Shown: positions 36,073 through 44,647 of the stretch, in pieces
How positions within the stretch are numbered: position 1 is the stretch's first letter
How the letters are laid out: each line of letters starts with the position of its first letter
NCBI GenBank assembly: GCA_945787715.1
Contig: CALZJE010000004.1
Span: forward strand, 1 to 64,000
Length of the DNA: 64,000 bases
Source: an uncultured Ectothiorhodospiraceae bacterium
GTDB lineage: Bacteria; Pseudomonadota; Gammaproteobacteria; S012-40
Direction of reading: 5' to 3'
The notes under the pieces: model-generated
What the model was told of the DNA's origin: nothing
Seen by the model: the letters and a program-made list of their open reading frames with translations, nothing else
Databases searched by the model: none
Translations under genes and position numbers: made by a program

Positions 36073-38406
36073 ATGATGTCAAGATCATTCTTGTTGGTGG
36101 GGTTCTTAGTTCTTGAATGTTTTGTATTTTTATTTCTAAGCATTAATGTTGTTAATGTCGTAAATGACTCTTTGACTAAGACATTGCAACATGAAGCGTC
36201 AATTCTTGCTGATGCATTATCCCCAGCTGCTGTAAAAGCTATTATTTCCAATAATCACAACGAACTCAGTGAGTCAGTTAAACGTATATATCGTACCGAA
36301 CACATAGAGCATGTGCAGGTAGTCGATGCTTCAGATAATCAGATTGTCTCTTCAATTTTGGATTCTGATGTGAAAATTGGTATCTCTGACCCGACGTTTG
36401 CTTCTATATATGTACATAAACCTCTTTACAATGATGGAAAAATTATTGGGAAAATCAGTCTGATAGTTTCTTCCAAGCTCATTCAGTCATCACTCTCTGA
36501 TATTTACCAAAGTTTGTATCTTGTTGCGCTGCTTGTGATATTCCTAAATTTATTAGGTGTAATGTTTTTTCGAAAGTTAATTTCGAGAAATGTTGGTGTT
36601 GGTCAATTTAATGACCTTGCACATCAATGTGGTGTGATAACGCTTAGTTCAGAAAATAAAACTTGTATCGATGGTAGGATTAATAGTCTTGAAAAATTAA
36701 AGCATGCTTTGATATGTAAATCTCCAGAAGCGATCGTACTTATTGATCACAACAATAATATTATTGAATTTAATTCACCTTCAGAATTATTGTTTAGTGT
36801 TGATAGTCATAATGTGGTGGGTAGAAATCTTGATGAAGTGTTTTGTCTATCGAATCATGAAGAAAAACACTCGCTTAGCGAAGTGGTTGGAAAGATACAA
36901 AATGTGGGACAAGAAAAACGCATAAGTGTAAAAGTGCATAATTCGATAAGTACTGATGCTGATGTGTTAATGGATGTCGTTACGTTTGATTGTTCTAATC
37001 GTAATAAACACGCTATTTTGTATTTTAAAAGATTAAATGTTCAAGTGAATGAAGATTTGATTAAACAGTATGTTGCTAAGCTGGATGACTTAACTAGCTT
37101 ACCTTGCAGGGATGTATTGGTTGAGCATCTTTGCGGGGCAATACAATATGCAAAAGAAGAGAATCGACTGGTAGTAGTACTGAAGTTAGGATTAGATCGG
37201 TTTAAGAACATCAACGACTCACTTGGGCATCACATAGGGAATGAGTTGCTACTGAATGTTGCTCACCGATTGTCTTCAATGTTGAGGCGTGGAGACATAG
37301 TATCCCGTGTTAGCGGCGATCAATTTGTTATTGTGCTTGCTGATGTATCCGAATTCACAAGTCCCGACAGTTTGATAAAACGGCACATTGATGTTTTTGC
37401 TGATCCGTTTGTTGTCGAAAGTCACTCATTACATGTCAATGTAAGTATAGGTGTTACGGTATATCCGACTGATGATACTGATGTTGAGATTTTGCTTCGC
37501 AATGCAGAATCGGCAATGTTTCGTGCAAAACTTACTAGCGGTAGTAGCTACGAATTTTATTCAGATGAAATGCGATCTCGTTCGAAAGAACGGCTTTTCC
37601 TGGAAAATGAGTTACGCTCTGCTCTGAAATATGATCAGTTTGAACTTTATTATCAGCCTCAAGTAGATCTTTCTTCTGGGAAAATTATCGGTGTCGAAGC
37701 ATTGATACGTTGGAATCACCCAACACTTGGTCAAATTCCTCCAATTCGTTTTATCTCGATAGCGGAGGAGACTGGATTAATTGTACCAATAGGTGAATGG
37801 GTTATACGACGAGCATGTGAACAAAATATGGAACTAACGAAAGAGCGCGGTGAGAATCTCATGCTTGCAATCAATTTGTCAGCTCGGCAATTCACCGCAA
37901 ATAATATTGTAGGAACTGTGGCTGATGTTTTGAATGAAACCCAGTATCCTCCAGAGTATCTCGAGCTGGAGATCACTGAAAGTCTTTTGATGGATAATAT
38001 TGACGGAGTAGCAAGTGTATTAAAAATATTCAGCGACCAGGGAATTAAAATATCGATGGATGATTTTGGGACTGGGTATTCGTCGTTAAGTTATTTGAAG
38101 AAATTTCCTATTAATACGTTGAAAGTTGATCGAATATTTGTCAATGATATTTTGAATGATTCAGATAATGCATCCATTGTTAGAGCAACCATTAAAATGG
38201 CGCATAGCTTAAATATTGACATAGTCGCTGAAGGTGTCGAGACAGAAGAACAGTTGAGCTTTTTATATCAACATCATTGCGATAAAATCCAAGGTTTCTT
38301 ATTTAGCAAACCTTTGCGAATAGGTGAGCTAAAAAATTTATTGAGAGAAGATAAAATGTTGCATTTACCTTATATGCCCAGATACTCAGCCGCTAGATTT
38401 CAATAG
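36073..38406 (+). CDS. Membrane PAS-GGDEF-EAL protein, probable c-di-GMP phosphodiesterase
   Basis: The protein (777 residues from the first ATG) has an N-terminal helix (LLVGFLVLECFVFLFLSI), a periplasmic sensor of about 110 residues, a second helix near 150-170 and a PAS-like domain (about 215-320). A GGDEF domain follows, whose active-site motif is SGDQF near residue 414 instead of GGDEF. The EAL domain (540-770) keeps EALIRW, ELEITESLLM, DDFGTGYSSLSYLKKFP and EGVETEEQ. Hence it should hydrolyse rather than make c-di-GMP, and the degenerate GGDEF may sense GTP. TTG and GTG starts up to 15 bases upstream are possible. An 8-bp tandem repeat overlaps its stop. Confidence 0.88.
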   Translation: MMSRSFLLVGFLVLECFVFLFLSINVVNVVNDSLTKTLQHEASILADALSPAAVKAIISNNHNELSESVKRIYRTEHIEHVQVVDASDNQIVSSILDSDVKIGISDPTFASIYVHKPLYNDGKIIGKISLIVSSKLIQSSLSDIYQSLYLVALLVIFLNLLGVMFFRKLISRNVGVGQFNDLAHQCGVITLSSENKTCIDGRINSLEKLKHALICKSPEAIVLIDHNNNIIEFNSPSELLFSVDSHNVVGRNLDEVFCLSNHEEKHSLSEVVGKIQNVGQEKRISVKVHNSISTDADVLMDVVTFDCSNRNKHAILYFKRLNVQVNEDLIKQYVAKLDDLTSLPCRDVLVEHLCGAIQYAKEENRLVVVLKLGLDRFKNINDSLGHHIGNELLLNVAHRLSSMLRRGDIVSRVSGDQFVIVLADVSEFTSPDSLIKRHIDVFADPFVVESHSLHVNVSIGVTVYPTDDTDVEILLRNAESAMFRAKLTSGSSYEFYSDEMRSRSKERLFLENELRSALKYDQFELYYQPQVDLSSGKIIGVEALIRWNHPTLGQIPPIRFISIAEETGLIVPIGEWVIRRACEQNMELTKERGENLMLAINLSARQFTANNIVGTVADVLNETQYPPEYLELEITESLLMDNIDGVASVLKIFSDQGIKISMDDFGTGYSSLSYLKKFPINTLKVDRIFVNDILNDSDNASIVRATIKMAHSLNIDIVAEGVETEEQLSFLYQHHCDKIQGFLFSKPLRIGELKNLLREDKMLHLPYMPRYSAARFQ

Positions 38407-38440
38407 TTCAATAGTTCAATAGTTCAATAGTTCAATATTC
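38401..38440 (+). repeat. 8-bp tandem repeat over the stop codon
   Basis: CAATAGTT is repeated four times and then decays (CAATATTC). The first unit contains the CAA TAG that ends the EAL-protein gene. Slippage would change only the 3' untranslated part. Confidence 0.9.
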
Positions 38441-38773
38441 GTTACAAATTGACCAATTCGCCTACAACCTTTTCCTACTTTCTTTCCCTCTTTCCTTCTT
38501 GAATTGTAAGTCAATAATCTTTGTCCAGTAGTGCCCAGATTGCTACTACCTTTTTCTAGGTTTAATACAATGATTTCAGTATGGCGCACCAAAACCCGAT
38601 GTCAAAAGAGGCGTTTGACTCGAGTGCGGCGCAGGAAGCATTTTAAGCGATCATAACTACTTGATACTTATATACCCATGAATTGCATAGGACTTCGCGG
38701 TATGCTCGTTGCAATGTGATGGATGCCGCTAACGTTGTTAGGGAATACGCTTAGTCTCTGCCAGGAGGGCTCT
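38407..38773 (+). other. Intergenic region between EAL and PilZ genes
   Basis: Besides the tandem repeat at its left end there is a pyrimidine-rich stretch (CCTTTTCCTACTTTCTTTCC, 38467-38486) and no supportable gene. AGGAGG at 38763 is the ribosome-binding site of the next gene. Confidence 0.45.
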
Positions 38774-39202
38774 ATGCGAAAACATATTAGACATCCATCA
38801 GATATTCCCATCGAAGTTACTCAGTTGGGGTATGAGCAGCTATCAACTGAAAACTTAAAAGATATTAGTTTTGGTGGCTTATCATTTCACTCTAAAGAAT
38901 CAATTTCTCTCGGTCAGTTAATTAAGATCCATATTCCAGTTGTGGAGCCAGAGTTTGAAATATTAGCTAAAGTTGTTTGGTGCGAGCAACAGTCAGGCGC
39001 TTTTGAAATTGGTGTGGAGCTAGATAATCATGATGCTGCTTTTCGTGTTCGCATGATTGAGCAAGTATGCCATATTGAGCACTACAAGCATCAAGTGCTT
39101 TCTGAGCAAGGGCGTCACTTATCAGGCGCAGAAGCCGCCATGGAGTGGATAGCAAAATATGCACACACTTTTCCTAAAATTGACGAGTTGGAATCGACAT
39201 GA
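38774..39202 (+). CDS. PilZ domain protein
   Basis: The 142-residue product starts at the ATG giving MRKHIRHPSDIPIEV, six bases after a perfect AGGAGG; an upstream in-frame ATG at 38723 has no such site. The PilZ motifs are RKHIRHP (RxxxR) and DISFGGLSFHS (DxSxxG), so c-di-GMP binding is likely. The C-terminal 45 residues form a helical extension (MIEQVCHIEHYKHQVLSEQG) that may bind a partner. It follows the EAL protein on the same strand but is separated by 370 bases, so co-regulation is only a possibility. Confidence 0.86.
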   Translation: MRKHIRHPSDIPIEVTQLGYEQLSTENLKDISFGGLSFHSKESISLGQLIKIHIPVVEPEFEILAKVVWCEQQSGAFEIGVELDNHDAAFRVRMIEQVCHIEHYKHQVLSEQGRHLSGAEAAMEWIAKYAHTFPKIDELEST

Positions 39203-39266
39203 AAATAGCGTCATTTACTCGATTTTGTTAAAATGTGTGGTTTGTTTAACAATTTGAAGTCACATT

Positions 39267-40595
39267 ATGAAAGCTCCCGAATTACTGTCTCCTGCTGGCA
39301 CCTACAAAAACATGCAGTACGCATTTGCCTATGGTGCAGATGCGGTATACGCGGGGCAGCCCCGATATAGTTTACGTGTTCGTAATAATGATTTTTCGAT
39401 GGAAAATCTACAGAAAGGCATTAGTGAAGCCCATCAACGCGGTAAAAAGTTTTTTGTTGCGAGTAATTTATTACCTCATAATGCCAAGTTGAAAACTTAT
39501 TTGGCAGATATGAAACCTATTGTTGAAATGAATCCTGATGCCTTAATCATGGCCGACCCAGGGTTGATTCATATGGTGCGAGAAGAGTGGCCAGAAATGA
39601 CGATTCATCTATCTGTTCAGGCAAATACTGTTAACTATGCAGCTGTAAAATTTTGGCAAACTCTTGGAATCAAGCGAGTCATTCTTTCTCGTGAATTATC
39701 TCTTGAAGAAATTGAAGAAATAAAACAACAGTGCCCGGAAATGGAATTGGAAGTTTTTGTTCATGGTGCTTTGTGTATAGCTTACTCTGGACGCTGTCTC
39801 TTATCGGGTTACTTTAATCATCGAGATCCTAATCAAGGGACTTGTACAAATTCTTGTCGATGGAACTATACCGCTCACGAAGCAGAAGAGACAGAAACGG
39901 GTGATGTCAAAAGAGCTAAGCCAAGGGTGGATCAGCCAGTCATGTTTGATCCTAAAAAAGACAATATACCCCGGGAGGAAGTGCTTCTCATCGAGGAGGA
40001 AGGGCGTCCGGGTGAGTTGATGCCTATGTTCGAGGATGAGCATGGAACTTATATTATGAACTCGAAAGATCTACGTGCAATTCAACATGTACAAAAGCTT
40101 GCAGAAATTGGTGTAGACTCGTTAAAGATTGAAGGTCGTACTAAATCTCATTTTTATACAGCGAGAACTGCACAAATTTATCGCCGAGCAATTGATGATG
40201 CGATCGCAGGTAGAGAGTTTAATTTTGAATTAATGACAGCGCTAGATGGATTGGCAAACCGGGGTTATACAGAAGGTTTTTATCGCCGTCACGTACCTGA
40301 GGAGTATCAAAATTATACGCAGGGAAATTCCCTTTCAACAACTCAAAAATTTGTAGGCGAGATTATAGGTTTTGATACTGAAACAGGGATGATGGATGTC
40401 GACGTGAAAAATAAGTTCTCTGTTGGGAATGAATTAGAGCTTATGTATCCTGGTGGTGCTCGAACATTTGTACTGGAAGTAATGGAGGATCAAAAAGGCA
40501 ATGCGATGGAGGTGGCTAAGGGTAGTGGCTACCATGTTAAAATTCCTTCTCCCGTTAACGATCCTGAGCTGGGATTATTGATGGTTAATTTTTAA
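39267..40595 (+). CDS. trhP: Prephenate-dependent tRNA uridine(34) hydroxylase, U32 peptidase family
   Basis: The 442-residue protein is TrhP (YegQ), needed for 5-hydroxyuridine formation at tRNA position 34. The N-terminal barrel starts KAPELLSPAGTYKNMQYAFAYGADAVYAGQPRY in family style. The cysteine cluster is HGALCIAYSGRCLLSGYFNHRDPNQGTCTNSCRW, and the U32 signature follows at SLKIEGRTKSHFYTA. The C-terminal beta-barrel is complete. It is monocistronic, 64 bases after the PilZ gene. Confidence 0.93.
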   Translation: MKAPELLSPAGTYKNMQYAFAYGADAVYAGQPRYSLRVRNNDFSMENLQKGISEAHQRGKKFFVASNLLPHNAKLKTYLADMKPIVEMNPDALIMADPGLIHMVREEWPEMTIHLSVQANTVNYAAVKFWQTLGIKRVILSRELSLEEIEEIKQQCPEMELEVFVHGALCIAYSGRCLLSGYFNHRDPNQGTCTNSCRWNYTAHEAEETETGDVKRAKPRVDQPVMFDPKKDNIPREEVLLIEEEGRPGELMPMFEDEHGTYIMNSKDLRAIQHVQKLAEIGVDSLKIEGRTKSHFYTARTAQIYRRAIDDAIAGREFNFELMTALDGLANRGYTEGFYRRHVPEEYQNYTQGNSLSTTQKFVGEIIGFDTETGMMDVDVKNKFSVGNELELMYPGGARTFVLEVMEDQKGNAMEVAKGSGYHVKIPSPVNDPELGLLMVNF

Positions 40596-40959
40596 GAACT
40601 CTGCTATCGTTTATCATTCAATGCATATTCAAAATGGTCGCTCTCATATTTTTTATTGATTTGTATATAAATTAGTCTGATCTAGTTTAAATCGCATAAT
40701 ACATGATGAACTATTGCGGTGAAGAGAAAATTAGTTTTTTTCCTACAAGTTATATTTCCATGGGAATTATGTCACTTCTTTCCCCAGTTTGGCCAATACA
40801 AAACAACCAATACAACGCCTATTGACTGATCAGGGTAACATGCAACTTTCCTTTCGCTATGGTATATGAAACTATAAGTAAACCCGGATAATTCATGAAT
40901 TTGTTTCTTTTCATGTTTATGTTGCGAAGTATTAACGTTTCTAGAGAGGAGAACACGTA
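40596..40959 (+). other. Intergenic region with a half ATTCATGAA-type repeat
   Basis: No gene is supported. AACCCGGATAATTCATGAAT at 40881-40900 matches the left half of the palindromic repeat family but lacks the right arm. Otherwise AT-rich; GAGAGGAG lies before the YceI-family start. Confidence 0.45.
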
Positions 40960-41529
40960 ATGAGAATAGCGATGGTGCTTATCATTATGTTATTTGTTAC
41001 ATCTGCTTCAGCACAAAGTGAATTTTATAACATAGATCGAAATCATACCTTCCCTCATTTTGCTATTGATCATATGGGTATTTCTACTTTATGGGGGCGA
41101 TTTGATCTTACAACCGGACGAATTCTCATTGATCGGGAAAATAGCAACGGCTATATCGAGGTGGAAATTTCTGCAGTGTCTGTTAATACAGGGCTAGAAA
41201 AACGAGATAAACAATTGCGATCTCCTGATTTTTTAAATGTGATGGAATATCCTGATATTAAATATAAGTCGAGAAATGTTATTTTTGATGGTCGTTATAA
41301 AGCTAAAGTTGAAGGTGACCTTACTCTTTTAGGTATCACTAAGTCGGTTAATCTTGATGTGAATCGAATTCGATGTGGGGTTAATCCAGTAACAAAACAA
41401 GATGTTTGTGGCTTTGAAGCGGCTGCAGAAATTAAACGTTCAGATTTTGGTAATACATTCGCTTATCCAAACGTAGGTGACAATATAAAGTTGTGGTTCC
41501 AAGTAGAAGCAATTAAAGAAGTAAGATAA
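40960..41529 (+). CDS. YceI-family periplasmic lipid-binding protein
   Basis: The 189-residue protein has a signal peptide (MRIAMVLIIMLFVTSASA, cleaved before QSEF). The YceI lipocalin-like barrel follows: YNIDRNHTFPHFAIDHMGISTLWGRFD, then VEISAVSVNTGLEKRDKQLRSPDFLN, YKAKVEGDLTLLGITKSVNLDV and RSDFGN. Family members bind polyisoprenoid chains in the periplasm; their physiological role is not settled. AGAGGAG precedes the ATG. It converges with rsmA, 10 bases between stops. Confidence 0.9.
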   Translation: MRIAMVLIIMLFVTSASAQSEFYNIDRNHTFPHFAIDHMGISTLWGRFDLTTGRILIDRENSNGYIEVEISAVSVNTGLEKRDKQLRSPDFLNVMEYPDIKYKSRNVIFDGRYKAKVEGDLTLLGITKSVNLDVNRIRCGVNPVTKQDVCGFEAAAEIKRSDFGNTFAYPNVGDNIKLWFQVEAIKEVR

Positions 41530-41539
41530 GAAAAGCCTA

Positions 41540-42325
41540 TTATTGCAGGCTACTAACCTGATTAGCAATTTCTACAAATTGGCTTATTTCTAATGTTTCC
41601 GCGCGACAGCCTGGATTAATGCCCAGGCTTTCAATTTCTTCTGTGGTTAATATTTTTTTCAAATTATTTCTCAAAGTTTTTCTACGTTGCGAGAAACATT
41701 GAGTAACGATTTGAGCGAATATTTTTTCATCGACAACATTGTACGGATTAGTTGCATGAGGCTCGAGCCTTACAATCGCAGAATCCACTTTGGGCGGAGG
41801 AAAAAATGATCCAGGCTTGACTACAAACAGTCTTTCCACCCTGCAATGATATTGCATCATAACACTTAACCTGCCATAAGTTTTGCTGTTCGGTTTTGCA
41901 GCCATACGATCTACCACCTCTTTTTGTAGCATGAAATGCATGTCTGAAATATGGGGTAAAAAACTGATGAGATGGAACAATAGTGGCGTGGATATATTGT
42001 AAGGTAAGTTGCCAACAACTCGAAAAGGCTGGTTATCTTTAACGAGTGTTGAAAAATCAAATTTTAACGCATCACTTTGATGAATACGTAAAGTGCCGAG
42101 ATGATCTAGATTTTGATGGAGAATAGGAATTAAGTCTCTATCCAATTCAACAACGTCAATCTCGCCAACAGCTTTGAGAAGAGGTTCTGTGATAGCGCCT
42201 TTCCCTGGGCCAATTTCGACAAAGTTTTCGCCTTGCTGAGGATAAATCGCATGAATTATATTTTGAATCACCATGTTGTCATGGAGAAAGTTTTGGCCGA
42301 AACGTTTGCGTGGTTGGTGAGCCAT
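41540..42325 (-). CDS. rsmA: 16S rRNA A1518/A1519 dimethyltransferase
   Basis: The 261-residue protein is RsmA (KsgA), which dimethylates two adenines in helix 45 of 16S rRNA late in 30S assembly. KRFGQNFLHD at the start, the SAM-binding EIGPGKGAITEPLL and the catalytic NLPYNIST are all present, and the C-terminal helical domain is complete. It is the last gene of the lptD-surA-pdxA-rsmA operon, starting 2 bases after the pdxA stop. The apaG-apaH genes that often follow are replaced by the convergent YceI gene. Confidence 0.97.
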   Translation of the reverse strand: MAHQPRKRFGQNFLHDNMVIQNIIHAIYPQQGENFVEIGPGKGAITEPLLKAVGEIDVVELDRDLIPILHQNLDHLGTLRIHQSDALKFDFSTLVKDNQPFRVVGNLPYNISTPLLFHLISFLPHISDMHFMLQKEVVDRMAAKPNSKTYGRLSVMMQYHCRVERLFVVKPGSFFPPPKVDSAIVRLEPHATNPYNVVDEKIFAQIVTQCFSQRRKTLRNNLKKILTTEEIESLGINPGCRAETLEISQFVEIANQVSSLQ

Positions 42326-42327
42326 GA

Positions 42328-43314
42328 TTAATTTTTACTTTTCGTGATATCTAATGCGGTTTGTATTGCAAGCAACAAGCTTTGCTCACTTGCTTTGCCT
42401 GTTGCTGCAAGATCTAGTGCGGTACCGTGATCAACAGAGGTGCGAATAATAGGTAATCCTAGCGTTACATTAATCGCGTTACCAAACCCGATATATTTTA
42501 GCACCGGCAAACCTTGGTCGTGGTACATCGTTAGAACTGCGTCAGCTTCTGCTAAATATTTTGGTGTAAACAGCGTATCAGCGGGAAGTGGGCCTGATAA
42601 GTTCATCCCTTGCGCTTTTAGTTGATCAATAACAGGTGAGATAATATCTTTATCTTCTGTTCCCAGGTGGCCATCCTCACCTGCATGAGGATTCAGGCCT
42701 GCAACGAGAATTTTTGGATTAATGATGCCAAAGCTGTGTTGCAAATCGTGATGTAATATCTTTAAGGTTTGTTTTACTGATTTTTGAGTGATGTTTTCAG
42801 GTACCTTAAATAAAGGCATATGTGTTGTAACAAGCGCTACGCGAAGCCCTTCTGTTGCAAGCATCATTACGGGTAAGGGGGCATTGGTTTTTTCGGCAAG
42901 ATACTCGGTGTGGCCAGAAAAATTGTTTACAACACTGTTGAGAACACTTTTTTGAATTGGGCCAGTAACAAGCGCATCCGCTTGTTTATTCATGCAGGCT
43001 TCTATTCCCAGGTCCAGAACATTTAGCACATACTGAGCATTTTCCTCGTCCAATTGGCCAGCGATACTCGGTTTGGCTAGTGATGTGGGTAGAACTTTTA
43101 AAGTTCCTGCTGGTGAGCAAGTACGATCATCTTCGAGTGAGCATTTTTGGATTTTAATGTCGAGTTTTAATTGTTTCGCACGATCAGCAAAAAATTCAAT
43201 ATCACCAATAGTAATTATGTCAGCATCAAATTCTTTTTGCGCGCAAAGTAGAACGATATCCGGGCCTATACCTGCAGGCTCTCCTGCAGATACAACTATA
43301 CGTGGCAGTTTCAT
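42328..43314 (-). CDS. pdxA: 4-hydroxythreonine-4-phosphate dehydrogenase
   Basis: The 328-residue protein oxidises 4-phosphohydroxythreonine in the DXP-dependent pyridoxal-phosphate pathway. The family start VSAGEPAGIGPDIVLL, the metal His sites (SGHTEYLAEKT, MYHDQGLPVLKY) and GLNPHAGEDGHLG are present. Length is as in E. coli (329). Its start codon abuts the surA stop with no gap, so translation is probably coupled. Confidence 0.97.
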   Translation of the reverse strand: MKLPRIVVSAGEPAGIGPDIVLLCAQKEFDADIITIGDIEFFADRAKQLKLDIKIQKCSLEDDRTCSPAGTLKVLPTSLAKPSIAGQLDEENAQYVLNVLDLGIEACMNKQADALVTGPIQKSVLNSVVNNFSGHTEYLAEKTNAPLPVMMLATEGLRVALVTTHMPLFKVPENITQKSVKQTLKILHHDLQHSFGIINPKILVAGLNPHAGEDGHLGTEDKDIISPVIDQLKAQGMNLSGPLPADTLFTPKYLAEADAVLTMYHDQGLPVLKYIGFGNAINVTLGLPIIRTSVDHGTALDLAATGKASEQSLLLAIQTALDITKSKN

Positions 43315-44598
43315 CTATTGATCTTTTACTTCTACAAATGCTTCTTCACGTAGTTGACGTAACCAAGTTTCAGCTATTTCGTCAGTCTTGCGTTGGCGAA
43401 TAAATTCACGTGCTTTATTTTTTGAAAACTGCTCGCTATTGTCAACGTCGCGTCGATCTTGAACTTGTACAATATGCCAACCGAACTGTGATTGGAATGG
43501 TTCGCTGACTTCGGATATTTTCAGGCTGTCCATAGCGCTTTCAAACTGAGGCACCATTTGACCGGGACTAACCCAGCCAAGACTGCCCCCTTGGGTTGCG
43601 CTAGTGCGGTCTTCACTATGAGATGTCGCAATTTCTTCAAAGCTATCACCAGCAAGAATGCGCTCTCTGAGTTGGCGCAAACGAGTGATGATATCCATTT
43701 CTGTGTTAAGTTCATTGGGTTGTAGCAGAATATGGCGAGCTAGGGTTTGTACAATAATATGTTTTTCACTAGAGCGTTTTTCGTTGAGTTTAATAATGTG
43801 AAAGCCGCTAGAGCTACGAATGAGTTCACTGTGGTCGCCAGGATTCATGTGAATAACGATATTTGAGAAGAGGGTGGGCAGTTGGCCTGCTTTGCGCCAT
43901 CCTAATTTACCACCTTCCAGTGCATTTTGACCATCGGAATTACTGATCGCCACTTGTTGAAAACCTGCGCCACTATTTAGTTTGTCCAACACTTTATTTG
44001 CTCGAGCAAGTGTTTTCTCAATCTCTTCTGCCGATGCGGCTTCAGGAGCCGAGATAAGGATATGGGAGATATTATATTCATCATCAATATTCCCTTGTGT
44101 TGCTTGTGTCGCAAGAAAGTTTTGAATCTCTTGATCAGAGATTGTGATGCGATTATTGACCTCCCGTTGACGCAATCTGGCGAGTATCATGTCGTCACGA
44201 ATATTTTCGCGGAACTCTGGAAACTTGAATCCTTCACTTTCTAAGAGGTTTCGAAATTCACGCAAGCTGACATTGTTTTGCTCTGCTATACGACTTAGTG
44301 TGGCATTGAGTTCATTATCATTAATACGAATACCCGTTGCATGAGCGAGTTGCAACTGAATTTGTTTTAAAATTTCGCGCTCTAATACCTGTTTCCGGAG
44401 AATATTTTCAGGTGGCAGTTGAGCATTTTGAGTGCGTAGTTGTGTCTTAATATTGTTGATTTGGCTATTTAGCTCCAATGTAGTGATGATATCGTCATTC
44501 ACTACGGCAGCAATGCCATCAATTTTTTCTGATTTTGCCGCAACCAAGAGTGGTGCGCTTAATATCATTACGCCAAAAAGAATAATAATTTGCTTCAC
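43315..44598 (-). CDS. surA: Periplasmic chaperone and peptidyl-prolyl isomerase SurA
   Basis: The 427-residue protein is SurA, the main periplasmic chaperone for outer-membrane beta-barrels, including LptD encoded just upstream. It has a signal peptide ending at LLVAAKS, the N-terminal chaperone domain with KIDGIAAVVNDDIITTLEL, two parvulin domains (about 170-275 and 280-385; each with the GGKLGWRKAGQLP or GGSLGWVSPGQMV motif) and the C-terminal strand. All domains are present and length is normal. Confidence 0.97.
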   Translation of the reverse strand: MKQIIILFGVMILSAPLLVAAKSEKIDGIAAVVNDDIITTLELNSQINNIKTQLRTQNAQLPPENILRKQVLEREILKQIQLQLAHATGIRINDNELNATLSRIAEQNNVSLREFRNLLESEGFKFPEFRENIRDDMILARLRQREVNNRITISDQEIQNFLATQATQGNIDDEYNISHILISAPEAASAEEIEKTLARANKVLDKLNSGAGFQQVAISNSDGQNALEGGKLGWRKAGQLPTLFSNIVIHMNPGDHSELIRSSSGFHIIKLNEKRSSEKHIIVQTLARHILLQPNELNTEMDIITRLRQLRERILAGDSFEEIATSHSEDRTSATQGGSLGWVSPGQMVPQFESAMDSLKISEVSEPFQSQFGWHIVQVQDRRDVDNSEQFSKNKAREFIRQRKTDEIAETWLRQLREEAFVEVKDQ

Positions 44599-44647
44599 TA
44601 GTTCAACCTGTTTTTAAACAATATTTATTGCTGGCTTTAGTAGAGTT

